A program made the translations under genes and the position numbers. DNA of 8,101 nucleotides from Thermoguttaceae bacterium (GTDB taxonomy: Bacteria; Planctomycetota; Planctomycetia; Pirellulales; Thermoguttaceae), in the NCBI GenBank assembly GCA_017549085.1, contig JAFYVO010000308.1, positions 1 to 8,101 on the forward strand, in the 5' to 3' direction. The notes under the pieces are model-generated. The model did not search any database, had not been told where the DNA came from, and saw nothing but the letters and a program-made list of their open reading frames with translations. This document shows, piece after piece, positions 1 to 5,988 of the stretch (position 1 is the first letter of the stretch; the number at the start of each line of letters is the position of its first letter).

Positions 1-28
1 CCAACGCTCCGAGACCGCCGACTGTTTC

Positions 29-57
29 ATTATAACGCCGCCGCGCGGAAATCGCAA
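29..57 (-). promoter_or_regulatory. Predicted sigma70-type promoter reading out of the window
   Basis: On the minus strand a -35 box TTGCGA (plus positions 52-57) is followed by a 17-nt spacer and a perfect -10 box TATAAT (29-34). Initiation would fall near position 22, so the transcript leaves the window to the left. It lies just downstream of the metallopeptidase-like gene ending at 78. The driven gene is not visible. The call rests only on box match and ideal spacing. Confidence 0.6.
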
Positions 58-77
58 CGAAAAAATCGACTCGGCGT

Positions 78-692
78 TTATTTTTTTACTTCGGCCAAGC
101 TCGGATTCAACCGAACGGCCTCCTCGCGGTCGATCTTAATCAACTTAATCGCCGGAAAACGAGCGTAACTAATTTTCCCGTATCGGCGCGTTAGCTCTTC
201 GGCGTCGTTTTGTAAAAACCCCCAGATTCGCGGGTCGGGATCCTGTTTTAACCAAGCGTCGGCGTACTTTGCGACGATCGCGTCGTATTTTTTTCTCGAA
301 GAACCGTGCGCGTAATTTTTTCCGCCGAAACGCCGCACGTCGCCGTTAAAATCGGGCGCGACGTGATAGAGCTCGTGCGTCAACGTTTGAATTTTATCGT
401 TTAACGGCAACGCCATAAACCGCGGAATATATACGGTTAAGATATAAAGCAATTTCCGCCCGTTCGCGTCGACGACGTCTGGCGCTTTCCAAAACGCGCC
501 GCGTCGCCAAGTCGCGAGAGCGCCCCCTTCAAAACGCAACGGCGTCAACGACGCAAAAACGCCGGTCGGCTCTGCGTCGCGCGTTCTTCGGCAAGCCAAA
601 CCGACGTAATCGAGGTCGTAACGCTGAAAAATCTGGGTCTTCGCGCAAATATCGCGGCAAACGACGCTCAACGCGTCCGTGTAATTAAACAT
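78..692 (-). CDS. Putative zinc metallopeptidase-like protein (HELYH motif), hypothetical
   Basis: A 204-residue protein of unproven function. It carries HELYH at residues 106-110, which fits the zincin HExxH pattern: two His ligands plus a catalytic Glu. After it comes a conserved-looking stretch, FNGDVRRFGGKNYAHG, whose His129 could be the third ligand. From memory it resembles uncharacterised planctomycete proteins with the pattern TPLRFEGGA, then LYIL, then a HELxH segment, then a GDxRR segment; no search was done. I chose the ATG at 692 because those relatives begin with a similar MxxYTxA segment. An in-frame TTG at 755 would add 21 hydrophobic residues resembling a membrane anchor, but it sits in the U-tract of the upstream terminator. 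Neither start has a clear Shine-Dalgarno site. There are no other membrane segments. The gene follows the rplQ terminator, and I see no obvious promoter of its own, so it may depend on read-through. Confidence 0.75.
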   Translation of the reverse strand: MFNYTDALSVVCRDICAKTQIFQRYDLDYVGLACRRTRDAEPTGVFASLTPLRFEGGALATWRRGAFWKAPDVVDANGRKLLYILTVYIPRFMALPLNDKIQTLTHELYHVAPDFNGDVRRFGGKNYAHGSSRKKYDAIVAKYADAWLKQDPDPRIWGFLQNDAEELTRRYGKISYARFPAIKLIKIDREEAVRLNPSLAEVKK

Positions 693-753
693 AAGACGTC
701 GCGGAAAACCGCCCAATAGGAAAAGGAGAAACGCAAAGACGTAAAAACGAGAC

Positions 754-800
754 AAAAAAACGAGCTTCCGACGCTCTAAAAGTCGCCGAAAGCTCGTTTT
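754..800 (-). terminator. Intrinsic terminator of the ribosomal/rpoA operon
   Basis: The minus-strand RNA forms a 15-bp stem between plus positions 784-798 and 759-773, with a 10-nt loop (774-783). A run of seven U follows (760-754), the first two overlapping the stem. Two inner pairs are G-U in the minus-strand RNA but C-A mismatches in the plus-strand RNA, so the structure is built for minus-strand transcripts. It starts 25 nt past the rplQ stop codon. Confidence 0.9.
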
Positions 801-825
801 CGTTATTTCGAGCCGAAACTCAAAA

Positions 826-1413
826 TCATTCGACCGTCGGGATGGCCGGCGCGGCTTTCGCGTTGCGGCTGTCGTTTTCGCCGACGAATTCGATGATCGC
901 GCGTTTACCGGCGTCGCCGAGACGCGGGGTCGCGAGTTTCAGAATGCGGGTGTAACCGCCGGGACGTTCGACGTAACGCGGAGCGATTTTGTCGAAAAGA
1001 ATCCCAACCGCTTCGCGAGCGACGGACGAGGAACCGAAAGCGCTGTAAACGGCGCGACGCGCGGCGACGGCCGGAGCGGCGGCTTTGTTCCATTCTTTCC
1101 AACCTTCGCCTTCGCGCCAGGCTTTCCACTCGGCGGAGCCTTTTTCGGCTTTGCAAGCGAGAGCTTCGGCGGCGGCGATTGATTTTTGAGCGCGAACGGC
1201 CTTCGTGACGAGCTTTTCAACGAACGGACGAAGTTCTTTCGCTTTCGGAAGGGTCGTAACGATGCGGCCCTTGACCTTCGGCGCTTGTTCTTTCGAGTCG
1301 TAAGCGTCGTCTTCGCGTTCGGTAAGAACGAGAGCGAGAGCGAGGTTCTTCAAAAGAGCGCGTTGGTGGTTCGGGTTGCGCCCAAATTTTCTACCAATTC
1401 TTCTGTGTCGCAT
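826..1413 (-). CDS. rplQ: 50S ribosomal protein L17 (enlarged form)
   Basis: L17 is a large-subunit protein located near the peptide exit tunnel. The N-terminus [23 protein letters not shown], the segment [11 protein letters not shown] (53-63) and the signature PGGYTRILK (151-159) identify it. It is 195 residues, against roughly 120-130 in E. coli-type L17. The extra length comes from two inserted segments, about residues 34-49 and 76-115, plus a short C-terminal tail. The second insert is rich in Ala, Lys, Glu and Trp, probably helical. I recall similar inserts in planctomycete L17 proteins. It is the last gene of the operon, 46 nt after rpoA and directly before the terminator. The ATG at 1413 is fixed by the conserved MRHR start, although no clear Shine-Dalgarno precedes it. 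Confidence 0.96.
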   Translation of the reverse strand: MRHRRIGRKFGRNPNHQRALLKNLALALVLTEREDDAYDSKEQAPKVKGRIVTTLPKAKELRPFVEKLVTKAVRAQKSIAAAEALACKAEKGSAEWKAWREGEGWKEWNKAAAPAVAARRAVYSAFGSSSVAREAVGILFDKIAPRYVERPGGYTRILKLATPRLGDAGKRAIIEFVGENDSRNAKAAPAIPTVE

Positions 1414-1432
1414 GGTACTTACTATATACTAT

Positions 1433-1444
1433 CTAAATATTTAG
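1433..1444. repeat. AT-rich 12-bp perfect palindrome in the rpoA-rplQ spacer
   Basis: CTAAATATTTAG is a perfect 12-bp inverted repeat inside a very AT-rich 46-nt spacer, next to the alternating run actatatact (1421-1430). There is no U-tract to make it a terminator. It could be a protein site, a weak promoter region or simply an AT-rich, unstructured ribosome entry region. I see no firm function. Confidence 0.4.
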
Positions 1445-1459
1445 GCTGTTTTCAAATGG

Positions 1460-2479
1460 TCAAACGAACTTCCCGCCTTGGGAGTTCGACGCGGCGGGGA
1501 TGCGCATACCGAGGCGCAAACCGATAGCCGTCAACTTTTCCTTCACTTCGTTCAACGTCGTTTCGCCGAAGTTGCGAACTTCAAGCAAGCTGTCTTCGTT
1601 GCGCACGACCAACTCGCGAACGGTGGTGATGTTTTCGTTTTCCAAGCAGTTCGTCGCTCGCACGGAGAGATTCAAGTCGGAAAGCGTCATCGCCAATTTC
1701 GCTTCGAGAGCCGGGTCGAGACCGGCGGAACCGGACGTCTTGGCGCGACTGAAAACATTCCCTTCCAAACGATCGTATTGAACGAACGGATTCAGGTGTT
1801 TGCGCAAGATTTTCGACGCTTCAACCAACGCCATTTCCGGGTCGATCGAGCCGTCGGTCCAGATTTGCATCACCAAGCGGTCGTAATTCGTTTTTTGCCC
1901 GACGCGAGTTTCCTCGACGTTGTATTGCACCTTAACGACCGGGCTGAAGGAAGCGTCGAGCGGAATGTGCCCGATTTCTTCGTTGCGATCGCGATAGGAG
2001 GCTTGTTCCGTCGCCGGAACGTAACCGCGTCCGTTTTCAACGACCATTTCCAAGCTGAACGGAACGTCGTCGGTCAAGGTCGCGATCACGAGTTCCGGGT
2101 TGATGATTTCCACCTCGGAATCCGGAATAACGTCGGCGCCGGTAACGACGCCGGCCTTATTCTTTTCGATGCGAATAACGCGCGGTTTATCGTCGTGGGA
2201 GCGAACGACAAGAGACTTGACGTTCAAGGCGATTTCGGTAACGTCTTCCATCACGCCCGGCAAGGAAGTGAACTCGAGTTGCGCGCCGCGAAGTTTCATC
2301 TTCGTAACCGCGCTCCCCTCCAAGCTCGACAAAAGAACTCGGCGGAGGCTGTTCCCAACCGTGACGCCGAAACCGCGTTCAAAGGGTTCGGCGTAAAATT
2401 TTCCATACGTCGGAGTGAAAGCGTCGCGATCGCAAACGACTTTGCTGGGAAGCTCCAACCCTCTCCATCTAATTCTCAT
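1460..2479 (-). CDS. rpoA: DNA-directed RNA polymerase subunit alpha
   Basis: Alpha dimerises to scaffold assembly of beta and beta', and its C-terminal domain contacts UP elements and activators. The product is 339 residues, normal for the family. The N-terminal domain shows the dimerisation segment [20 protein letters not shown] (33-52) and [11 protein letters not shown] (73-83). The alpha-CTD spans about 271-325, with [10 protein letters not shown] keeping the DNA-contacting Arg274 and Asn277 (E. coli R265 and N268). The loop NFGETTL (303-309) has Thr where E. coli has Lys298 and Ser299. The ATG at 2479 is preceded by GGAG at 10 nt and begins [16 protein letters not shown] longer TTG start at 2524 would add 15 residues unlike the family, so I reject it. 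It lies between rpsD and rplQ, the usual alpha-operon order. Confidence 0.97.
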   Translation of the reverse strand: MRIRWRGLELPSKVVCDRDAFTPTYGKFYAEPFERGFGVTVGNSLRRVLLSSLEGSAVTKMKLRGAQLEFTSLPGVMEDVTEIALNVKSLVVRSHDDKPRVIRIEKNKAGVVTGADVIPDSEVEIINPELVIATLTDDVPFSLEMVVENGRGYVPATEQASYRDRNEEIGHIPLDASFSPVVKVQYNVEETRVGQKTNYDRLVMQIWTDGSIDPEMALVEASKILRKHLNPFVQYDRLEGNVFSRAKTSGSAGLDPALEAKLAMTLSDLNLSVRATNCLENENITTVRELVVRNEDSLLEVRNFGETTLNEVKEKLTAIGLRLGMRIPAASNSQGGKFV

Positions 2480-2489
2480 GTTCGGTTCG

Positions 2490-2493
2490 CTCC
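2490..2493 (-). promoter_or_regulatory. Ribosome binding site deciding the rpoA start
   Basis: GGAG on the minus strand lies 10 nt before the ATG at 2479. It supports this start over the upstream in-frame TTG at 2524. Confidence 0.6.
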
Positions 2494-2581
2494 AGTTTAA
2501 TTTTGGATATCGAATTCTCGACAAAAATTCAATTCGATTCGCCGACGATAAGCTCGGAACTCCGCATTCGCTTCGTCAAAC

Positions 2582-2600
2582 CGACGCGATCAAAGCGTCG
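2582..2600. other. Small hairpin in the rpsD-rpoA spacer
   Basis: CGACGC (2582-2587) and GCGTCG (2595-2600) form a perfect 6-bp stem with a 7-nt loop. It sits near the middle of the 223-nt rpsD-rpoA spacer (2480-2702), which holds no gene I can support. No U-run follows in either direction, so it is not a standard terminator. In this CGTCG-rich sequence a 6-bp stem can arise by chance. Confidence 0.35.
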
Positions 2601-2702
2601 ATCGACCTAAGGAACAAAGGAGACCGCGCGCCGCCGGCCCGTCGCATAAAGGACGAACCGACGAGGCAAAACGGAAAAGTCGAACGGCGATTTGCCGCGC
2701 TA

Positions 2703-3389
2703 CTATTTCGAGCAAAGCTCGACGATCAGTTGCGGGTTGACCGGCAAGGAAACGTCGTCGTAAACCGGGTTGCGGAGAACGGCGCCGCTCGGAACGTCGC
2801 CGTCGTTGCGGACGAGGAAGTCCGGAACGGCGCGACCGTTCATACCGGCGATCGCTTCGTTAACGATGGCGAGCGAACCAGGTTTTTTCGCTTTATTGCC
2901 GTCGCGTTTGTAAACTTTAACGGAAACCACGTCGCCCGGGCGAACGAGGTAGCTCGCGACGTCGAGACGACGACCGTTGACGCAAATGTGCCCGTGCGAA
3001 ATCAATTGACGAGCTTGCGCGCGGGAGACGCCGAAACCAAGGCGGTAAACGACGTTGTCCAAACGACGTTCGAGCAAGGACATAAGGACTTGACCCGTGT
3101 TCCCTTTGGAACGTTCGGCCATTTGATAGTACTTGCGGAATTGAGCTTCAAGAACGCCGTAGAACGTCTTGACCTTTTGTTTTTCGCGAAGTTGTTCGCC
3201 GTATTCGGTCGTCTTACCGCGTTTGGCGCCGTGCATACCCGGCGGAAGAACGGCGGAACGACCGTCGCGACGGCTTTCGCCGGCGCGCGCGAAGGGGCAC
3301 TTGTCGGATTCGCAACGCGCGCCCTTCAGGAAGAGCTTAACGCCTTCGCGGCGGCAACGTTTGCATACGGGACCCAAAGTACGAGCCAT
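2703..3389 (-). CDS. rpsD: 30S ribosomal protein S4, zinc-binding form
   Basis: S4 is a primary 16S rRNA binder that starts 30S assembly; in E. coli it also represses the alpha operon. The product is 228 residues, somewhat longer than the usual 200-210. Cys9, Cys12, Cys26 and Cys31 at the N-terminus match the zinc-knuckle arrangement of Thermus S4. The S4 RNA-binding domain covers about 108-158 (RRLDNVVYRLGFGVSRAQAR, then the ISHGHICVNGRRLD region). The end, LIVELCSK, matches the family C-terminus. Extra residues lie around 161-200 (KRDGNKAKKPGSL to RNDGDVPSGA). The ATG at 3389 has GGAG 7 nt upstream. The position between rpsK and rpoA fits the enterobacterial-type alpha operon, unlike Bacillus, where rpsD is elsewhere. 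Confidence 0.97.
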   Translation of the reverse strand: MARTLGPVCKRCRREGVKLFLKGARCESDKCPFARAGESRRDGRSAVLPPGMHGAKRGKTTEYGEQLREKQKVKTFYGVLEAQFRKYYQMAERSKGNTGQVLMSLLERRLDNVVYRLGFGVSRAQARQLISHGHICVNGRRLDVASYLVRPGDVVSVKVYKRDGNKAKKPGSLAIVNEAIAGMNGRAVPDFLVRNDGDVPSGAVLRNPVYDDVSLPVNPQLIVELCSK

Positions 3390-3440
3390 ATTACTGCTCC
3401 AATATTCTAAAGTTCGTGTATGTTCTTTTTTTAATGGTAA

Positions 3441-3478
3441 GCGGGATCAAGCGAGAACGATTACTAAATCGCACCCGC
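3441..3478. other. Two-part stem in the rpsK-rpsD spacer
   Basis: An outer 5-bp stem (gcggg at 3441-3445 with cccgc at 3474-3478) encloses an inner 5-bp stem (cgatt 3458-3462 with aatcg 3467-3471) with a 4-nt loop. It lies in the 117-nt leader just upstream of rpsD. On the transcribed strand an A-run follows instead of a U-run, so this is not a terminator. It could be an S4-responsive leader element, but that is speculation. Confidence 0.3.
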
Positions 3479-3506
3479 GATCAAACCGCAAACAACGTTC
3501 AAACGC

Positions 3507-3890
3507 TCAAACGCGACGACGTTTCGGCGGACGGCAACCGTTGTGCGGAAGCGGCGTAACGTCTTCGATCGTCTTAACCGTGAGACCGGCTTGCGCGAGA
3601 GCGGTAATCGCCATATCGCGACCGCTACCCGGACCTTTGACGCGAACGTCGACTTCTTTCATACCGAACTTCTTCGCTTTGTCGGCGGCTTGTTGCGCGG
3701 CCATTTGACCGGCGAACGGGGTGCTCTTACGGCTCCCTTTGAAACCGCTGGTACCGGCGGTAGCCCAACAAAGCGTGTCGCCTTTCATGTCGGTGATCGT
3801 CACGTTAGTGTTGTTGAAACTAACTTTAATGTGAGCGACGCCGCTGGCGACATTTCTCTTAACCTTACGTTTCTTCGAAACTTTAGCCAC
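3507..3890 (-). CDS. rpsK: 30S ribosomal protein S11
   Basis: S11 is a platform protein of the small subunit, next to the mRNA exit side. The product is 127 residues, the usual length. The segment [18 protein letters not shown] (17-34), the central [20 protein letters not shown] (46-65), the GPGSGRD loop and the basic tail [12 protein letters not shown] identify it. The start is GTG at 3890, giving [13 protein letters not shown] lies 8 nt upstream, and the length then matches the family. An ATG at 3986 in the same frame would add 32 residues with no family counterpart and is rejected. The gene lies 189 nt after rpsM and 117 nt before rpsD. Confidence 0.96.
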   Translation of the reverse strand: MAKVSKKRKVKRNVASGVAHIKVSFNNTNVTITDMKGDTLCWATAGTSGFKGSRKSTPFAGQMAAQQAADKAKKFGMKEVDVRVKGPGSGRDMAITALAQAGLTVKTIEDVTPLPHNGCRPPKRRRV

Positions 3891-3898
3891 TCTAATAT

Positions 3899-3902
3899 CT
3901 CC
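3899..3902 (-). promoter_or_regulatory. Ribosome binding site deciding the rpsK GTG start
   Basis: GGAG on the minus strand sits 8 nt before the GTG at 3890. It fixes that codon as the start instead of the upstream ATG at 3986. Confidence 0.65.
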
Positions 3903-4079
3903 AATTAAACTCTCGACCGACGCGAACTCAAACAACCGCGCTCGGCGAGCGATAAAATGCGCGATGAATCGTACGATCGTCGTCAAACCGCGACATTAAC
4001 GACTTGCAAGCGATCGTCGAAAATTCGACTATACGACGCTCTAACTTTTTGACTAAGCGAACGTCGGTTAACGCGAACC

Positions 4080-4460
4080 TTATCGGTCCTTGACGCCCTT
4101 CTTGCCGGCGACGGTCTTTTTCGGACCTTTGCGGGTGCGCGCGTTCGTTTTCGTGCGTTGACCGCGAACGGGGAGACCTTTGCGGTGGCGAATGCCGCGA
4201 TAGCAGCCAATTTCGCGAAGACGGGCAATATTTTGGTTAACTTGACGACGGAGCTGACCTTCGACGACATAATCGTTGTCGAGAAGAACGGCCAACTTGG
4301 CGACGTCTTCTTCTTTGAGATCCTTCGCGCGCATCGTCGGATCGATATTGGCCTTGCGGCACAATTCGGCGGCAGTTTGCGGGCCGACGCCGTAAAGGTA
4401 CGTCAGCGAAATCGCGGTAGGACGATTATTCGGAATATCAACACCCAAAAGACGAGGCAT
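4080..4460 (-). CDS. rpsM: 30S ribosomal protein S13
   Basis: S13 sits in the head of the small subunit and forms intersubunit bridges to 23S rRNA and L5, and its tail approaches the P-site tRNA. The product is 126 residues, normal. [20 protein letters not shown] at the start, then [12 protein letters not shown] (helix-hairpin-helix-like segment, about 24-35), and the [22 protein letters not shown] signature followed by a very basic tail, identify it. The ATG at 4460 has a strong AGGAG (4468-4472) 7 nt upstream, the best ribosome binding site in the window. It is preceded by rpmJ (148-nt spacer) and followed by rpsK. Confidence 0.97.
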   Translation of the reverse strand: MPRLLGVDIPNNRPTAISLTYLYGVGPQTAAELCRKANIDPTMRAKDLKEEDVAKLAVLLDNDYVVEGQLRRQVNQNIARLREIGCYRGIRHRKGLPVRGQRTKTNARTRKGPKKTVAGKKGVKDR

Positions 4461-4608
4461 CTGACTTCTCCTGTTGTTTAATTTTGTTTCGACTCGACGG
4501 CTCTAACCGGAGGCTCGTCGCGTCGATAAGACCCGAGCGAGCGCAAAGACGTTTAAAACATTACCCGAACGTCGTCTTCCGCCTTTGAACTCGTCGACGC
4601 TAATACGC

Positions 4609-4722
4609 TCAACCTTGACGTTGCTTGTGGCGGGGGTTCGCACAAATAACGTAGATCTTACCCTTACGTTTCACGACTTTGCAGTTTTCGCAAATTCGCT
4701 TAACACTAGCTTGAACTTTCAT
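4609..4722 (-). CDS. rpmJ: 50S ribosomal protein L36, zinc-binding form
   Basis: L36 is the smallest large-subunit protein and stabilises 23S rRNA folding. The 37-residue product has the family length. It carries the zinc ribbon Cys11, Cys14, Cys27 and His32, within [20 protein letters not shown] and RHKQRQG. This is the Cys-containing form, not the Cys-less paralogue. The ATG at 4722 begins [14 protein letters not shown], as expected. A longer in-frame ATG at 4806 would add 28 unrelated residues and is rejected. The Shine-Dalgarno is weak (GAG about 10 nt upstream). It is the first gene after the internal promoter at 4817-4844, so it probably heads the ribosomal/rpoA transcription unit. infA, often its upstream neighbour, is not there. 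Confidence 0.96.
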   Translation of the reverse strand: MKVQASVKRICENCKVVKRKGKIYVICANPRHKQRQG

Positions 4723-4799
4723 TGTTAAAATCTCGCGTGTTCTTATTGAAGTTAACGACGGCCCGACCGATGAAATCGGAAGCAAGAGCGCGCCGCGTT

Positions 4800-4813
4800 T
4801 AGTCAATAGTCAA
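4800..4813. repeat. Tandem heptamer at the predicted transcription start
   Basis: TTGACTA occurs twice head to tail on the minus strand (plus 4807-4813 and 4800-4806), with no mismatch. It starts 3 nt after the -10 box at 4817-4822, so it overlaps the predicted start point (about 4810). An operator or an initial-transcribed-sequence effect is possible, and chance duplication is not excluded. Confidence 0.4.
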
Positions 4814-4816
4814 CTT

Positions 4817-4844
4817 ATTATAGCTCGACCGTCTCTAAGCGCAA
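4817..4844 (-). promoter_or_regulatory. Predicted sigma70-type promoter for rpmJ-rpsM-rpsK-rpsD-rpoA-rplQ
   Basis: The minus strand reads TTGCGC (4839-4844), a 16-nt spacer and a perfect TATAAT (4817-4822), with initiation near 4810. That would leave a leader of roughly 88 nt before the rpmJ ATG. It lies after the map stop codon and after the A/T hairpin, which suggests the ribosomal/rpoA genes can be expressed independently of secY-adk-map. Confidence 0.65.
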
Positions 4845-4873
4845 GGGGCGGCCAAGAAAAATTAACCGTTCTT

Positions 4874-4904
4874 TAGCCTTTTTTTTCAAAAAAAAGAAAG
4901 GCTA
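4874..4904. other. A8/T8 hairpin downstream of map
   Basis: The arms TAGCC (4874-4878) and GGCTA (4900-4904) flank eight T, one C and eight A, followed by GAAA, so the hairpin is G/C-closed with a long A-T upper stem and a small bulge. It begins 7 nt after the map stop codon. In the minus-strand RNA the U-run lies inside the hairpin instead of after it, so it is not a canonical intrinsic terminator. It may end or stabilise the map transcript, just before the rpmJ promoter. Confidence 0.55.
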
Positions 4905-4910
4905 GCCGGA

Positions 4911-5741
4911 TTATTTGTTATATTCGTAACGTTCGAAAAACGTTTCAACCATTTTCCGCTCTTCGTCGGTTTCCGGAGGCCCCGTCAAGACGATCGGGCC
5001 GGACTTCAAAATTCCAACGGTATGCTCTTCGTGCGCGCTCAGGCTGCCGTCGGCGGTCGCGATCGTCCAGTAATCGCGAAGTTGCTTGACGCGCTTGCCG
5101 CCGACGTTGACCATCGGCTCGATCGCGATAACGACGCCGGGCTTAATTTGGAAATCGCCGCCGCGCAAAAATTCCGGATAAACGAAGTTCGGAACCTGCG
5201 GATCTTCGTGCATACGACGCCCAATCCCGTGCCCGACGAAAGACTCGACGACGGAAAAGCCGCGTTCGCGAACATATTTTTCCATCTGACGCGCGACGTC
5301 GCTCCAGTACTTTGCCGTCTGCAACTTTTCGATTGCCAAATGAAGAACGCCGCGAGTCGTCTCGACCAGCTTCTTCGCTTCGTCGGAAACTTCGCCGACC
5401 AGGCTCGTGTAGGCCGCGTCGCCGCACCAACCGTCGATCTTGCAACCGGTGTCGACGCTAACGACGTCTCCTTCCTGAACGACGCGATCCCCCGGGATAC
5501 CGTGAACAACCTGGTCGTTCACCGAAATGCAAGTAACCGCCGGGTAAGGAACGCGCCCCGGAACGCCCTTAAACATCCCGACCGCGAAGTTGCGAACAAA
5601 GAGTTTCTCCACTTCGGCGTCAATTTCCTTCGTCGTGATTCCGGGACGAATAATTTTACGAATCAGCTCGTGCGCCGTCCAAGTAAGGAGCCCGGCTTTT
5701 CGCATTTTCCAAATATCTTTTTCCGTCTTTAAGGAGAGCAA
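4911..5741 (-). CDS. map: Methionine aminopeptidase, type I
   Basis: It removes the initiator Met from nascent proteins using a two-metal site in the pita-bread fold. The product is 276 residues, near the E. coli length (264). The metal ligands are all present: Asp97, Asp108, His171, Glu208 and Glu239, with the substrate-binding His80 (VVHGIPG) and His178. The segments SVDTGCKIDGWCGDAA (95-110), GHGIGRRMHEDP (170-181), IEPM (207-210) and SAHEEHTV (235-242) are typical. The C-terminal tail after about 250 is a little longer than in E. coli. The start is TTG at 5741, giving MLSLKTEKDIWKMRKAG; this matches the family N-terminus. An ATG at 5705 would remove the first conserved helix residues. AAGG lies 9 nt before the TTG. 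It follows adk by 247 nt, a common pairing. Confidence 0.95.
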   Translation of the reverse strand: MLSLKTEKDIWKMRKAGLLTWTAHELIRKIIRPGITTKEIDAEVEKLFVRNFAVGMFKGVPGRVPYPAVTCISVNDQVVHGIPGDRVVQEGDVVSVDTGCKIDGWCGDAAYTSLVGEVSDEAKKLVETTRGVLHLAIEKLQTAKYWSDVARQMEKYVRERGFSVVESFVGHGIGRRMHEDPQVPNFVYPEFLRGGDFQIKPGVVIAIEPMVNVGGKRVKQLRDYWTIATADGSLSAHEEHTVGILKSGPIVLTGPPETDEERKMVETFFERYEYNK

Positions 5742-5953
5742 GGGAAACCGCCTTTCAACTTGTCGTCGACCGCGTTCGCTTCGACGCCGCCCGATAAACG
5801 GAGCGAACCCAATAAACCGAACCGAAGCTCAAACGACGAAGGGTAATAAAAGCGCGTTCGCCGACGCGCAAATCGACGATCCGAACTTTCGCCCGAACCG
5901 CCGCCAAGAGCCCAAGCAACGAAAGAATCGCTCCCCCGCCCGCTTCGCTCTTC

Positions 5954-5971
5954 CGCGATTAACCAACCGCG
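5954..5971 (-). other. Short stem-loop downstream of adk
   Basis: In the minus-strand RNA, CGCGGUU pairs with AAUCGCG around a 4-nt GGUU loop. The 7-bp stem includes one G-U pair that would be lost in plus-strand RNA. It starts 17 nt after the adk stop. No U-run follows, so it is more likely an RNA end-protecting or pausing structure than a terminator. The remainder of the 247-nt adk-map spacer (5742-5988) shows no gene or tRNA. Confidence 0.35.
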
Positions 5972-5988
5972 TTTAAAAATCTCGACGT

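Noticed and set aside
1478..2500. A 340-codon plus-strand open frame opposite rpoA
   Set aside because: It lies fully within the well-conserved rpoA gene on the other strand and shows no recognisable domain; it is a codon-bias shadow.
2415..3410. A 331-codon plus-strand open frame opposite rpsD and its spacer
   Set aside because: It is antisense to the certain rpsD gene, with no domain and no plausible promoter or ribosome site.
3891..4079. A possible promoter (TTAGTC, 17 nt, TATAGT) in the rpsM-rpsK spacer
   Set aside because: The -35 match is poor (only TT conserved); the -10 is imperfect. Too weak to list.
5590..5976. A plus-strand open frame across the adk-map spacer
   Set aside because: It starts inside map in antisense and its product is low-complexity and Arg/Asn-rich. 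No ribosome site or family resemblance was seen.
5742..5988. Search for infA or a tRNA in the adk-map spacer
   Set aside because: No IF1-like frame, no T-loop/acceptor pairing and no ATG-started frame of useful length on the coding strand.
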